The notes beneath the pieces are model-generated. The model saw only the letters and a program-made list of their open reading frames with translations, was not told where the DNA came from and did no database searches. A DNA stretch of 64,000 bases from Nitrospiraceae bacterium (lineage in GTDB: Bacteria; Nitrospirota; Nitrospiria; Nitrospirales; Nitrospiraceae): assembly GCA_019637075.1 (NCBI GenBank), contig JAHBWI010000001.1, positions 496,001 to 560,000 of the forward strand, read 5' to 3'. Position 1 is the stretch's first letter; each line of letters opens with the position of its first letter. This document shows, piece by piece, positions 42,990 to 52,597 of this stretch. The position numbers and the translations under genes were made by a program.

Positions 42990-43669
42990 AAGACTCCTTT
43001 CTGGCTGCTTCGGTCAGAACGATCCGACCTTACTCAGCCAGGCACAGTGGATGAAAGATACGTTGAGCGGTCAGGAGCGGCCACTAGCGGACAGAAGAGG
43101 ACAGAATGTCTAGCAGAAATCTGGATGCTCCACGCTCCACAAATCGACTCGCCGGGCAATCCGTGTATCGCCGAATCACCAAGAAGTAATTCTTACTTGC
43201 GACTCAGAAGCCGCTCCAGGAGCCACTGTACGCAATGCTATAGTGGAAAGACCTTATACCTCAAGGAGGGCAAGGGACTACCAAAGTAGTAGAGGACTAC
43301 TGTGGAAAAGACTCGAGCCAGCCGACACTTTTTAGAGGAAAACGCTGGCCAGGGCCAAAATACTGGCTATAGGTCCGAACGGCTCTGAGCCGTGACCAGC
43401 GCAAGCGCGCACTTCACACCGCATAACCGAGAGGAGATGTCGGACAGACATGAGCTTAAAAAATACCAAGACGGGGGGCAAGGGCACTCTTCGTGAAGGA
43501 AACGACAGAGCTGGATCGCGACTTCATTTCGCACACCCGAGAGACCACCAGCCGAGGGTCAGCCAACCTTACGACCACTCACCCAGCAATTCTGAATAGT
43601 CCACAAACCGGCGAACCCAGCGGGATCTCATGCTGGCAATGTTCGCCATAAGCCGGCACCCAAGCGCCA
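42990..43669. other. 680-base non-coding stretch, candidate origin/regulatory region of the element
   Basis: No convincing reading frame on either strand. Features noticed: a palindrome ACGGCTC-T-GAGCCGT at 43379-43393; a 6-bp hairpin AGTAGT/ACTACT at 43285-43301; repeats of GGACAGA-type words near 43080-43105 and 43440-43450. The position upstream of the regulator and rep, and the lack of genes, fit a rolling-circle origin or promoter region. None of these elements is proof by itself. Confidence 0.45.
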
Positions 43670-45103
43670 CTACTCCGTGTGATCTTTGCTCTGTAACAGG
43701 ACGACCAGACGCTGCTGATCTTTCGGGGCCAGGTCGGACAGCGGAACCAATCGACCAGATTGCAGAAGCACGATCGTGTCGGAATCATCGTTCAACGGAG
43801 CGGCGACGAGCACCTTCTCAACGTCTTCTCCGTCGATTACGGGAAAGCCCCCAGCCACTTGCGTAAAGCTCATATAGGCGGTGAGGACACACACGACACC
43901 TGGCGGAATCCGCACCGTGGCGGTCGCCGTCGAGGAAGCAAACGAGCCAGTCGAGTAGCTCGAAGGAAAGAAGAGCGGTTCGCCCATGGCCGGCATCATT
44001 TTCACCGTGAATTGAGTCGGCACCGGAATATTAGTCGCTGTGAGTGTGACGGTTAACTCGCTGGGGGTCGTCGCGGCCAACGACATATCGGGTGAAGTGT
44101 ACGATCCACCCGGCGTGGCGGGAACAGTTGTTCCGGCGATAGTCGTGATTGTGAGTGTCGGCAGGGCCGTCAGCGCCGGCGTGCTGGTCGCGGTGATAGG
44201 GCCTAACGTCGTGGAGGTGGACGCGACCGGGTCGGTGGCGTTCAGCGTACACGTCGTGCACTCGATTCGGACTCTTCCCGCATAGCCAAAACCGCCGCCG
44301 CCGACGCACGAGTTATTGCCTCCCTTGGCTTGGACCGTGCCTTGCTGGGTGACCTGCGGGGCCACCAAGCGAATGGCGCCGCCGCTTCCAGCCCCAGCCC
44401 CGGTCCATGCGCAGGGGGTGGAGCCCACGCCGCCATTGGCAGTGACAGATCCCGTGGCTTGAATGGTAATTTGTGTGGTCGAGGCAAGCACAATGGCCCC
44501 GCCACCGCCAGCCCCGGCTGGTCCATTCTGTGTGGTCGTGGCCACACCGCCACCCCCGCCGGACCCGCCATAGAGGGGAATCAAATTCACGAACGACGAA
44601 TGGGCCCCGTAACTGCCGTCTTGTGTGAAAATCGCCGGCAGCAAGCCTGGCCCCCCACCGCCAGGGCCCTGCCCGGCCGTCCCATTGCTGGGATACGTAC
44701 CGCGGATCCCGCCATTGCCACCGTTGTATCCTCCGGGTCCTCCTTGGCTACCAGGTGTCACGCCCCAGCTGCCACTCGTCCCGCCCACCACCGCATCGTC
44801 CCCGTTGACACGGATCGTCCCGGCAATCGAGATATTCCCTTGCGCGAGCATCGTCACGGGCGTGTTCGCGGCGTTCCGTTGAAACGTGACCGTGACACCC
44901 GAGGGAATGGTGATCGTGGTGTAGTTCAACACGCCATCGGCAGGCAACGTGACGACCATGTTCGAGGCAGGCGCAAAGGCCCCCAGGGAGCCCGTGCTGC
45001 CGCTGTTAAACGCTTGCCCCCATGCCGGAGATCGCGCCAGCACGGTAAGGACGAGACTGAGGCACAGCACGGAGACGTAGCACGAGAGACGGTGCGTCAT
45101 CAT
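43670..45103 (-). CDS. glycine-rich secreted protein, copy 1
   Basis: 477 aa with a signal peptide (SVLCLSLVLTVLARSPAWGQ). A conserved lead-in (NSGSTGSLGAFAPASNMVV, LPADGVLNYTTITIPSGVTV, FQRNAANTPVTMLAQG) is followed by ~150 residues very rich in Gly and Ser/Thr (GGPGGYNGGNGGIRGTYPSN), then beta-rich repeats that end in VLLQSGRLVPLSDLAPKDQQ. The lead-in and strand pattern suggest a beta-helix or adhesin-like fold. Its neighbour (45116-46336) is a paralogue. Function unknown; surface location is inferred from the signal peptide. Confidence 0.72.
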   Translation of the reverse strand: MMTHRLSCYVSVLCLSLVLTVLARSPAWGQAFNSGSTGSLGAFAPASNMVVTLPADGVLNYTTITIPSGVTVTFQRNAANTPVTMLAQGNISIAGTIRVNGDDAVVGGTSGSWGVTPGSQGGPGGYNGGNGGIRGTYPSNGTAGQGPGGGGPGLLPAIFTQDGSYGAHSSFVNLIPLYGGSGGGGGVATTTQNGPAGAGGGGAIVLASTTQITIQATGSVTANGGVGSTPCAWTGAGAGSGGAIRLVAPQVTQQGTVQAKGGNNSCVGGGGFGYAGRVRIECTTCTLNATDPVASTSTTLGPITATSTPALTALPTLTITTIAGTTVPATPGGSYTSPDMSLAATTPSELTVTLTATNIPVPTQFTVKMMPAMGEPLFFPSSYSTGSFASSTATATVRIPPGVVCVLTAYMSFTQVAGGFPVIDGEDVEKVLVAAPLNDDSDTIVLLQSGRLVPLSDLAPKDQQRLVVLLQSKDHTE

Positions 45104-45115
45104 GAGCAGTCCCCT

Positions 45116-46336
45116 CTATGGCAGTGTGAAATCGCTCCAGGCATTCAGGACACTCACCTGCCCCGCCGGCAAGGTAACGCTGAAGGTGGCGGTGGAACTT
45201 GCCAAAGTCCCCGTGGACGTAGCCGTCGAAGGAGCCGCGGCGGCGGCGAACTGCGGAATCTGTTTCAGTTTGAAGGTAGAGCCCACTGGGATATTCGTAC
45301 CCGTCACCACCACCGAGACGGGATTCGTCGTACCACCCGGCAATGTCAGATCGGCCGTGGAATAGGTGCCGCCCGTTGTCGAAGGCGTCGACACGCCACC
45401 AATGGAACTGATGCGGAGGGTCGGCAGTCCAGTTAACGCGGGGGTGCTCGCGGTAGTGACCGGGCCACAGGACGTGCTCACCGAGGGGGAGGTGGGCGTC
45501 ACCGTGCCTGAGAACGTGACTTTGAAGGCCTCAAGCCTGACGCGGCCAGCGCCCGCAGAGGGGCTCCCCCCAACCCCGCCGCTCACATTGAGCGTACCGG
45601 TGCCGGCAATCTCGGGCGCCACAAAGCGAAGCACACCCCCACTGCCCCCGCCAGAATATTGCGGATTGGGCGCCAGGATCGACGCGCCCCCCCGGGCAAC
45701 CACGGCCCCATTGACGGTAATTTTCGTCGACGAGGCGATCACCAGCGCGCCGCCCCCGCCGCCGCCGGAGATGCCCGAGGTGCTCGTGTTCCCGTAGTAG
45801 CCTCCGCCCCCGGATCCGCCGAAGAGGGGAACCAGACTGATGAAATTCGGCGCGCCGTAGGTCCCTCCGGCCCCAAAGGTCGCAGTACTCGTGGATCCAT
45901 CGCCCCCGCCCGGGCCCTGGCCTGCCGAGGGCGCATTGTTCGAGGTCCCGCGCGCGCCGCTCTGGCCCCCTTGAAAGCCCCCTGGCCCTCCCAAACCTCC
46001 CGCATACACCGTCGGGCCTGAGCTGGCATACCCGGTTCCCGGTGAGCCATCCAGATTGATCGTCCCGGTGATCAAGACATCCCCCGTCGCCAGCATCGTC
46101 ACGGGCGTGTTGGCCGCGTTGCGTTGGAATGTCACCGTCACGCCCGAGGGGATGGTGACCGTCGTGTAATTCAAGATCCCGTCGGCGGGCAAGGTGATCA
46201 CCGTATTGGAGACCGGCGCCAGCGCCCCGAGACTGCCCGTGCTGCCGCTGCTGAACGTTTGCGCGTACGCCAACGGGGCGGCGCTCATCGCCAACGCGAG
46301 ACCACTCACGACTCGGATGAAGCCCATCAGTCTCAT
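45116..46336 (-). CDS. glycine-rich secreted protein, copy 2
   Basis: 406 aa, signal peptide ending ...PLAYA/QTF. The lead-in is almost the same as in copy 1 (SSGSTGSLGALAPVSNTVIT, LPADGILNYTTVTIPSGVTV, NAANTPVTMLATG), and the Gly-rich part (GGLGGPGGFQGGQSGARGTS) and final strands are alike. The two genes are 12 bases apart, tandem duplicates that have diverged. Copy 2 lacks the last ~60 residues of copy 1. Probably co-transcribed. Confidence 0.72.
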   Translation of the reverse strand: MRLMGFIRVVSGLALAMSAAPLAYAQTFSSGSTGSLGALAPVSNTVITLPADGILNYTTVTIPSGVTVTFQRNAANTPVTMLATGDVLITGTINLDGSPGTGYASSGPTVYAGGLGGPGGFQGGQSGARGTSNNAPSAGQGPGGGDGSTSTATFGAGGTYGAPNFISLVPLFGGSGGGGYYGNTSTSGISGGGGGGALVIASSTKITVNGAVVARGGASILAPNPQYSGGGSGGVLRFVAPEIAGTGTLNVSGGVGGSPSAGAGRVRLEAFKVTFSGTVTPTSPSVSTSCGPVTTASTPALTGLPTLRISSIGGVSTPSTTGGTYSTADLTLPGGTTNPVSVVVTGTNIPVGSTFKLKQIPQFAAAAAPSTATSTGTLASSTATFSVTLPAGQVSVLNAWSDFTLP

Positions 46337-46365
46337 AACTCAACGCCTCCTTCTCTCTCGAATGC

Positions 46366-47286
46366 CTACGGGAGCAATTCACTCACGGGCGGCGCCACGC
46401 TAAAACTGGGCCCGGTCGGCGCCATTTGAGCCGCAGGCAGGAATTCGCTCGTCGACGGCCCCGCACTGAAGCTCGGTCCATTCACCGTGCCTTTGGGAAT
46501 CCACACACTGACATGGGACTTCGCGTGGACGAAGCCCCAAGTCGGGGCGGCGACCGACACGGTCACCGCCCCGCTGGTCGCCGTGCCCAAGGGCGTCGTG
46601 ACGGTGAACGTATAGGTGCCGGGTGGCACGGTTGAGGCGACATGCAAGGCGAGCGGCAAACTCGTCTCGGTCACCCCCGTCTTGATGGTCGCCGTAATGC
46701 CTGCATTGGAAAACGTCACGTCCGTCGCTTGCTTGAGGCCCGTCCCGGCGACGGTCACCGGCACTTTCGTGCCTTGTCCCAACGAACTGGGCGTGATGCC
46801 GCTAATGGTGGGCGCGCCGAGAATCGCCAAGCTCTGACTACTGGTGGCGCTGCCATTAGTATTGGTGACTGCTACGGTTCCGCTCGTGACCCCGGAGGGC
46901 ACCGTGGCGATAATCGCGTAGGCGGTCGAGGAGACGACCGTCGCTGCCGTGCCGTTGAACGTGACGGTGTTGTTGGAAGGGATGGTGCTGAAGCCGTAGC
47001 CTTGGATCTTCACCTGAGCGCCCACCGATCCTCTCGCCGGCAGCAGCGCATAGATGCCGATGCCGCTCGCGCCAGGCGTGAAGCGGTCGATGCCGATCAG
47101 GTTGCCGACGGCGTCATAATTGTAAAGCGCCGTGTTGCCGGCTTCATCGACGACGGCGGTGAGGCGGCCGAGATCGTCGTAGGCATATTGGGCTTCTCCG
47201 GCATAGATAACATTGTTCGAAGCAAGTTTAATTGCGATCAGAGTGACTAAAAGAAGGCCTCGCCCGACTCGAAGGCAAGAGAACAT
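46366..47286 (-). CDS. YD-repeat plus IPT/TIG-domain secreted protein
   Basis: 306 aa from ATG 47286, which has GGAGGTTGTA before it. After a signal-like segment come one YD-repeat pair (AQYAYDDLGRLTAVVDEAGN, ALYNYDAVGNLIGIDRF) and two IPT/TIG-type immunoglobulin-like domains (GSVGAQVKIQGYGFSTIPSN; APTISGITPSSLGQGTKVPV). The C-terminus holds two short repeats of the type GPSFSxxPxxSE(F/L)LP. YD repeats followed by IPT domains are usual at one end of large Rhs proteins; here the piece is a separate gene, which suggests a split or remnant of a larger toxin. Confidence 0.72.
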   Translation of the reverse strand: MFSCLRVGRGLLLVTLIAIKLASNNVIYAGEAQYAYDDLGRLTAVVDEAGNTALYNYDAVGNLIGIDRFTPGASGIGIYALLPARGSVGAQVKIQGYGFSTIPSNNTVTFNGTAATVVSSTAYAIIATVPSGVTSGTVAVTNTNGSATSSQSLAILGAPTISGITPSSLGQGTKVPVTVAGTGLKQATDVTFSNAGITATIKTGVTETSLPLALHVASTVPPGTYTFTVTTPLGTATSGAVTVSVAAPTWGFVHAKSHVSVWIPKGTVNGPSFSAGPSTSEFLPAAQMAPTGPSFSVAPPVSELLP

Positions 47287-47354
47287 TACAACCTCCGTAC
47301 TACCTTTCTTCCGCTGCGACCAGAACAAGAATCAATGATTACTTTGTGGTATCC

Positions 47355-47808
47355 CTATGATGAATGACGATCACCTTCGTATATCCGTTTGTTCCGGGTG
47401 GCGAAATGCTTTAGAACATTCCAAACTCCAAGAACGGAGGTCCTTCCTCGGTCTCCAAGGTGACATCGCCAGAATTCAACGTATGAATGCGTAGACGGCG
47501 CATAGCTTGTTTATTTACCTCTCCAAATTGAGCCGGCGATACATTAAGGATGGATGCACATGGAATGGAATTGACTTGACTACATGACTCACAGACCAAC
47601 AGACACGGTCCGTTGTAATCAGCAGCCAATCATTCAAACTGCGAAAACTGCCAATCACTGGCTCTTCCAGATCAGTAAGATCAACCTTCTGCAAGATCTC
47701 TTCTTGTTGCGTTCCTTGCATTCGATCAAAAATCGATGTGTATCTACCGTTTCCCCCTTTCCGTTCAAATATAGATTTTAGCGCTTTGGACTTGGATTGT
47801 TTCTTCAT
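47355..47808 (-). pseudogene. frameshifted immunity-like gene
   Basis: Three frames must be joined. Frame A from ATG 47808: MKKQSKSKALKSIFERKGG to DLEEPVIGSFRSLNDW and LLITTDRVCWS. Frame B (from ~47595): NSIPCASILNVSPAQFGEVN, KQAMRRLRIHTLNSGDVTLE, TEEGPPF. Frame C (from ~47425): GVWNVLKHFATRNKR and a stop at 47355. Joined, the order matches small immunity-like proteins found beside Rhs toxins (a LLxTTDRxxW part, then an E-x-G-x-PF-x-GxWNVLK end). It has two frameshifts and is most likely inactive unless these are sequencing errors. The AT content is higher than in its neighbours. Confidence 0.62.
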
Positions 47809-47907
47809 ATGACCGACCTCTCACGGCAAGAAAGCTCTCAAGAGAATTGTGTCAGCATTGACATGAGTCAACTCGAACTTTGGCCTTCGTAATGAATCTA
47901 ATGTACG

Positions 47908-48309
47908 CTAGGCCTTGTTGAATGGATGGCCTTCATCAGGTCCGAACCGTAGCTTTCGACTGAAGAAATACCGCTCTACTGCATAACTGGCAAACCCTCG
48001 ATTCGTTGCAGTCGTTTCATCCCATTCATCACTGTAGGGGTTGGGTATCAGATACACATCACTGAAAGTAATTCGGCTCTCGCTTTGATCATATTTCCAT
48101 GTACCGGTGACCCGTAATGGTTCCGCTCTTCCTTTCACCTTGATTTCCTGTGCATAGGTACCATCCGATTTAAGAACAAGGCTGTCCGTCCCAAACTCAT
48201 ACTCCGCCACATAGGTTCCAGGTATTTCTTCCTGGTCGGGATGTAATAGACACCCGGATATCGGAACCACTAATCCGATTGAGAGAACCAATTGATAAAG
48301 GAATCGCAT
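47908..48309 (-). CDS. small lipoprotein beside the Rhs gene, immunity candidate
   Basis: 133 aa, with signal peptide and lipobox (LVLSIGLVVPISGC). The mature domain (GTYVAEYEFGTDSLVLKSDG, TYAQEIKVKG, VTGTWKYDQSESRITF) is beta-rich, like small lipoproteins encoded downstream of Rhs genes and probably acting in the periplasm. It lies 13 bases after the Rhs stop on the same strand. Its position and membrane anchor make it the best candidate for protection against the Rhs C-terminal domain. The evidence is contextual. Confidence 0.66.
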   Translation of the reverse strand: MRFLYQLVLSIGLVVPISGCLLHPDQEEIPGTYVAEYEFGTDSLVLKSDGTYAQEIKVKGRAEPLRVTGTWKYDQSESRITFSDVYLIPNPYSDEWDETTATNRGFASYAVERYFFSRKLRFGPDEGHPFNKA

Positions 48310-48322
48310 GGCCCGTACGTGC

Positions 48323-51300
48323 TCACTTTCTTCCGCTTAAGGAGCAAGGATTTGGTTCTGTCCACGAGAAGTTTTGTTCAACGTTCCGCATCGGCCCAGT
48401 CTTCCCTTTTCTATCCGCCACTAAGTGGTAAAAGAAGGAGTGAGTGCCAGCTACATTTCTGATTCGAAACGTCACGGTCCCATTTTTATTGTCAACAACA
48501 GAAGCGCCTGCAAACCCTCCGACTTGGAATGCCGTGCTAGACCAATCCAGCGTTAGTGGATTAAGCAGGGTATCCCATGCTGCCTCGAACGTACCGTAAT
48601 TGATGCCGCCCTTCGTTTTGCATCCATTGAGCTTGAAAGCTTGCCTCATTTTCTCAGCACCCGGTGACTCACTCATTTCAACCGTTTCAACGTCGTATGA
48701 CCGGTAATTTCTCACATCTTTATTGTGCAGGCCCGTAGACCACTGCCAGAAAAAAGTTGCATTGGTTTCCCATGTGAGACCTGTGGGATCAATGAGGTTA
48801 ATTGGGTTGTTGGCAACGTATCCGTACAAATTGGTCTCGCCCGAATCAAATTCCAACGGGTCTTCTCCCAGAAACCGCTGTATTTTTGAACTGTAGAACC
48901 GGGCTCGGTAATACATCACGCCCGTACCATCCTCCTCACGTCCCGTGTACTGGAACGCATTGGTAGACGAACCTGTCTTGGTTGTCTTGCCAAACGGTTC
49001 TTGGGTGTAGGTCGTGCTAGACGCCCCACTGCCATCGGTCAACGCCACTGTCGTCCCCAACGCATCCGTCTGATAGTACTCATCTCCCCCGGATTGCTTT
49101 CGGATGAATGGTTCGTCGATAGACAGGCTGCGAACATAAGTAGCCGTCGGAGTGCTGCCAGAGAGTTCAGCCAGGAGATCCTCCCCGTCGTACCAAAAGC
49201 CAGTCGTTGCGCTGTTGATAGTCTTGCTGCTCCTCCGTCCCAACCCGTCGTACACGAAGCTGGCAGAGAGACTTGGTCCGCTGATGCCCGTCAATCGATT
49301 CCGGGCATTCCACGTGTACGCCGTGGTGCCTGAGGCATCAGTGAACGACGTGAGATTGCCGTTGTTGTCGTACACCAGGTTGGTGGAGGCACTGTTGAAG
49401 CGGGTTTGCTCATTGGCCGCATCGAAGGCCGTGTTCGTGACGGCCTGGGGGATGAGCGTCGCAGCCGCATTGGCGCGGGTCACCTTGACTCGATTGCCGG
49501 CCGCGTCATTCTGATAGGTGAGGGCCTCGATCGTGGTCGGCGTCTTGATGTGATCGATGCTCAACAGCCGATTCGCATTATCGTAGCCGTAGCTCGTGAC
49601 GACGCCGTTGGGATAGGTCAGGCTGGTACGTCGCCCCGCATCATCGTAGGCCAACGTGACGGTCTGTGAGCCCTGCGTGACCGTCTTGAGCCGTGAGTTC
49701 TTATCATAGGTGTAGGTGACATCCGTCTGACCGGTGGCAGAGAGTTTGAGCCGGCGCCCGATTTCGTCATACTCCACCGTCACCGTGCCCGGCGTCGTGG
49801 TCTCCTGCACCCGCGGATGATGGCCACTGCTCACCGTATCGTAGGTCCAGGTGATGTTGCCGCCCACCGAGTCGCTGACGCTGGTCAGGCGACCGATCGC
49901 GTCGTAGCCGAATGTGACGGATGAGTCCGGATAGGTCGCGCCGGTCCGGCGGTTCAGCGCGTCATAGGCAAAGGTCGCGACCTGGCTCTTCCGATCCGTG
50001 AACTTCGAAAGATTGCCGTTGGGGTCATACTGATAGCTCTCCGTCCGGTTCAGCGCATCCTTGCGCGTCTTCAGCCGATCCATTTCGTCGTACGTATAGG
50101 TCGTCGTCTGATTCTTGGCATCCGTGACCGTGAGCAGATTGCCATTGTTGTCGTAGCTGAAGCTGGTCAGCCCGCCGAGCGCATCTTGGATCTGCGTGAC
50201 GCGGTTGAGGTCGTCATAGCTGAACCGCGTCTGCATGCCGCGCGGATCGGTGAGCAGGATCAGCCGCGAGACCGCGTCATAACTCCGCGTCGTGACGTTC
50301 GACAGTGCATCGGTCGTGCTCGTCAGATTGCCGGCGCTGTCGTAGGCAAAGCTCGTGACATGGGACAGCGGGTCCGTGATGCTGGTCGGCTGGCCGGTGG
50401 TACTGTATTGAATCACCGTCTGCTTGCTTTCGGGATCGGTAATGGTCGTGGTGCGGGCCGTATCGTTATAGGCGAACGTGGTCACATTGGCCAGCGTCAT
50501 CGCATCCGTGATCGTGGCCAGCCGGTTATAGGTTGACTCGTAGGTGAACGTGGTCGTGTTGTTCTCCGGATCCTTGATCGTCAAGACATTGCCGTTGCTG
50601 TCGTAGGTGAATTCGGTCCGGCGGGAGAGCGGATCGACGACCGCGGTCAACTTGTTCGTGCCGGTTTCTCGTTCGTAATTCGTGATGTTCGATCCCGGCC
50701 GCTCGACCTGCGTCATGTATTGCGAGCCGTTCATCCGGTAGATCGTGACGTTCCCCCGCGGGTCCGTGACATTGGTCTGCGTGACGGTCGTCCCGGCCAG
50801 CGTATAGGCGAAGGTGTAGGTGCCGCCATCGGCCAGGATCTGTTTGGCCACGCGGCCGTTGATATCGTATTCGTTGCGCAGATATGTGATGCCCCGCGCA
50901 TCGGTGATCGACAGCATGCCCTCATTCCAATAGTAGGTCTGGGCATATTCGCCATAGCTGTAGGTCGTCCAGCCGCGTGCGGGATCGGAGACCCGCGACA
51001 GCCGCCCATTGGAGCCGACATAGTAGACATAGCTCACCGTCCGTCCCATCGGATCGGTAATCGACGAGATGACGTCGAAGAGCGAAAAGCCGCGCTTGAT
51101 TTGGGTATAGATGAAGGTCAGCTTCCGCCCGGACGGCTCCCGGACCTCCGTCACCCGCTGTGAGACATCGCGAATGATCTGGATCTTGTTGTTGTAGCGA
51201 TCCCGCTGCTCGACCAGCCAGCCGGCAGAATTAAAGGCGTAGATCATGCCATCTTTCCAGCGCAGTTCGGCGGTCCCGTCGCCGAATTTCGTGATCGCGG

Positions 51301-52597
51301 CGCCCTTGAACAGGGGAAAGGCGGTGTTGCGATACTTCCCGTCGGCTTCCTGGGAAAACAGGTACCGGCTGAAGTCCGGCATCTGAAGTCGCAAAGCCGT
51401 TCCCACCACGGCGAGTTGGATGTGATAGTTAAAGCTCCCGCCCTCCCCGAACGGCCCAATCCCGGCGGCCAGGCTGCGATAGGTGCGCGTGATGTGCACG
51501 GGCAGCACACCCGGCAGGAGCAGATCCGTCTTCTGCAGCGTGAAGGCCCCGGTCGTCACGTCCACCGGATCGGCCGCTGAACAGGCCTGCCCGTCCGAGG
51601 GGCAGAGCTTCGCAATGTCGACCTGTTCCGCCGTCCAGTACGCATAGCAAAACTGTGGTTGCCCCACACCAGGATCGGGAATAATCGTGCGGCCGTCGGG
51701 GCTGACGGTCCCATAGCCCGCCAATTTCCATTGATGCGAAGCGGGATCCGCCGAGGGCGACTTATCGTAGTACCAGAACTGCATGCGGGTGCCGGGATCG
51801 GCGCCGGCTTCATTGGGCGCCGTCATGGGCACCGGCTTGGTGGGCACGCCGCCGCCTTGCTTCTCGAAGCTGACCAAGTAGACGGTTCTGGGAGCGGCGT
51901 TCGCCGGAATCCGTGGGACTCGGTCCGGCGGAATGGGGGTGATGGCCACCTGGGTATTCGGGTGGCCGTCGGTGCCTCGAATCACCGTCCCATCCGGAAT
52001 ACTCAAGGTCAGCCCCGGCACATGACTGGGACGCACCTCTGATTTCGCGCCAGGCGAAATCGTGTACAGGGTGGGATGCGTCTGCACGACCCAGATGGGA
52101 TCGGCGAGGTCGAGCGCTTTCTCCATGGATACATTCACAAGCACGGGGTCGGCATGCATCATCCCGCCTGGCGTGCCGTTCTTGAGTGGCTTCCGAAACT
52201 GATCGAGTGAAGCATGATCGATGTTGATGAGCTGATAGCCGCTCGGCGGCTGGGGAAACACGAATCGGCCGGCGGCATCGGTCGTGGCGCGTTGCCCGGC
52301 GAGCGTGACCAAGACTCCGGCGAGCGGTGTGGCATCCGCGGCAGATAGAATGCGTCCGCTGACCGGTCGGCCGGGGGCTCCAACCGGCTGTCCGGGCGTC
52401 GCCGTGACCGTCACGCTGCCCTGTGCGGGAGGAAGATCAGGTTGGCTGGAACGGAGCGAAGGAACGAGGCCACTGCTTGACGACGTTTGCGCCAGGAGCG
52501 CGAACGGGGTAGAGAAGACGACGCCGAATACCCATAACCCAATCGTGAGCCAACGTAAGCGACGTACACGAAGGCAGCCTGCCAATGCGTTCACCAT
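48323..52597 (-). CDS. rhs: secreted Rhs/YD-repeat polymorphic toxin-like protein
   Basis: 1,424 aa. N-terminal signal segment (LTIGLWVFGVVFSTPFALLA); a carboxypeptidase-regulatory-like domain (~75-125: GRPVSGRILSAADATPLAGV); a DUF6531-type start of the Rhs repeat (DVTTGAFTLQKTDLLLPGVL near 350); a long array of YD repeats (pattern YDxxGRxxxxxDxxG, ~430-1210) forming the toxin shell; the Rhs core end (RARFYSSKIQRFLGEDPLEF, then NLYGYVANNPINLIDPTGL) at ~1225-1274; and a 150-residue C-terminal tip (48323-48775). The tip (WETNATFFWQWSTGLHNKDV ... FFYHLVADRKGKTGPMRNV) differs in codon use and belongs to a known type of Rhs tip whose activity I cannot name. No VgrG/PAAR or T6SS gene is nearby; export is probably by the signal peptide. 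Confidence 0.86.
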   Translation of the reverse strand: MVNALAGCLRVRRLRWLTIGLWVFGVVFSTPFALLAQTSSSSGLVPSLRSSQPDLPPAQGSVTVTATPGQPVGAPGRPVSGRILSAADATPLAGVLVTLAGQRATTDAAGRFVFPQPPSGYQLINIDHASLDQFRKPLKNGTPGGMMHADPVLVNVSMEKALDLADPIWVVQTHPTLYTISPGAKSEVRPSHVPGLTLSIPDGTVIRGTDGHPNTQVAITPIPPDRVPRIPANAAPRTVYLVSFEKQGGGVPTKPVPMTAPNEAGADPGTRMQFWYYDKSPSADPASHQWKLAGYGTVSPDGRTIIPDPGVGQPQFCYAYWTAEQVDIAKLCPSDGQACSAADPVDVTTGAFTLQKTDLLLPGVLPVHITRTYRSLAAGIGPFGEGGSFNYHIQLAVVGTALRLQMPDFSRYLFSQEADGKYRNTAFPLFKGAAITKFGDGTAELRWKDGMIYAFNSAGWLVEQRDRYNNKIQIIRDVSQRVTEVREPSGRKLTFIYTQIKRGFSLFDVISSITDPMGRTVSYVYYVGSNGRLSRVSDPARGWTTYSYGEYAQTYYWNEGMLSITDARGITYLRNEYDINGRVAKQILADGGTYTFAYTLAGTTVTQTNVTDPRGNVTIYRMNGSQYMTQVERPGSNITNYERETGTNKLTAVVDPLSRRTEFTYDSNGNVLTIKDPENNTTTFTYESTYNRLATITDAMTLANVTTFAYNDTARTTTITDPESKQTVIQYSTTGQPTSITDPLSHVTSFAYDSAGNLTSTTDALSNVTTRSYDAVSRLILLTDPRGMQTRFSYDDLNRVTQIQDALGGLTSFSYDNNGNLLTVTDAKNQTTTYTYDEMDRLKTRKDALNRTESYQYDPNGNLSKFTDRKSQVATFAYDALNRRTGATYPDSSVTFGYDAIGRLTSVSDSVGGNITWTYDTVSSGHHPRVQETTTPGTVTVEYDEIGRRLKLSATGQTDVTYTYDKNSRLKTVTQGSQTVTLAYDDAGRRTSLTYPNGVVTSYGYDNANRLLSIDHIKTPTTIEALTYQNDAAGNRVKVTRANAAATLIPQAVTNTAFDAANEQTRFNSASTNLVYDNNGNLTSFTDASGTTAYTWNARNRLTGISGPSLSASFVYDGLGRRSSKTINSATTGFWYDGEDLLAELSGSTPTATYVRSLSIDEPFIRKQSGGDEYYQTDALGTTVALTDGSGASSTTYTQEPFGKTTKTGSSTNAFQYTGREEDGTGVMYYRARFYSSKIQRFLGEDPLEFDSGETNLYGYVANNPINLIDPTGLTWETNATFFWQWSTGLHNKDVRNYRSYDVETVEMSESPGAEKMRQAFKLNGCKTKGGINYGTFEAAWDTLLNPLTLDWSSTAFQVGGFAGASVVDNKNGTVTFRIRNVAGTHSFFYHLVADRKGKTGPMRNVEQNFSWTEPNPCSLSGRK

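Noticed and set aside
43000..43669. CRISPR-like repeats in the gene-free stretch
   Set aside because: Only short words recur (GGACAGA type), without regular spacing or repeat length; no array anywhere in the window.
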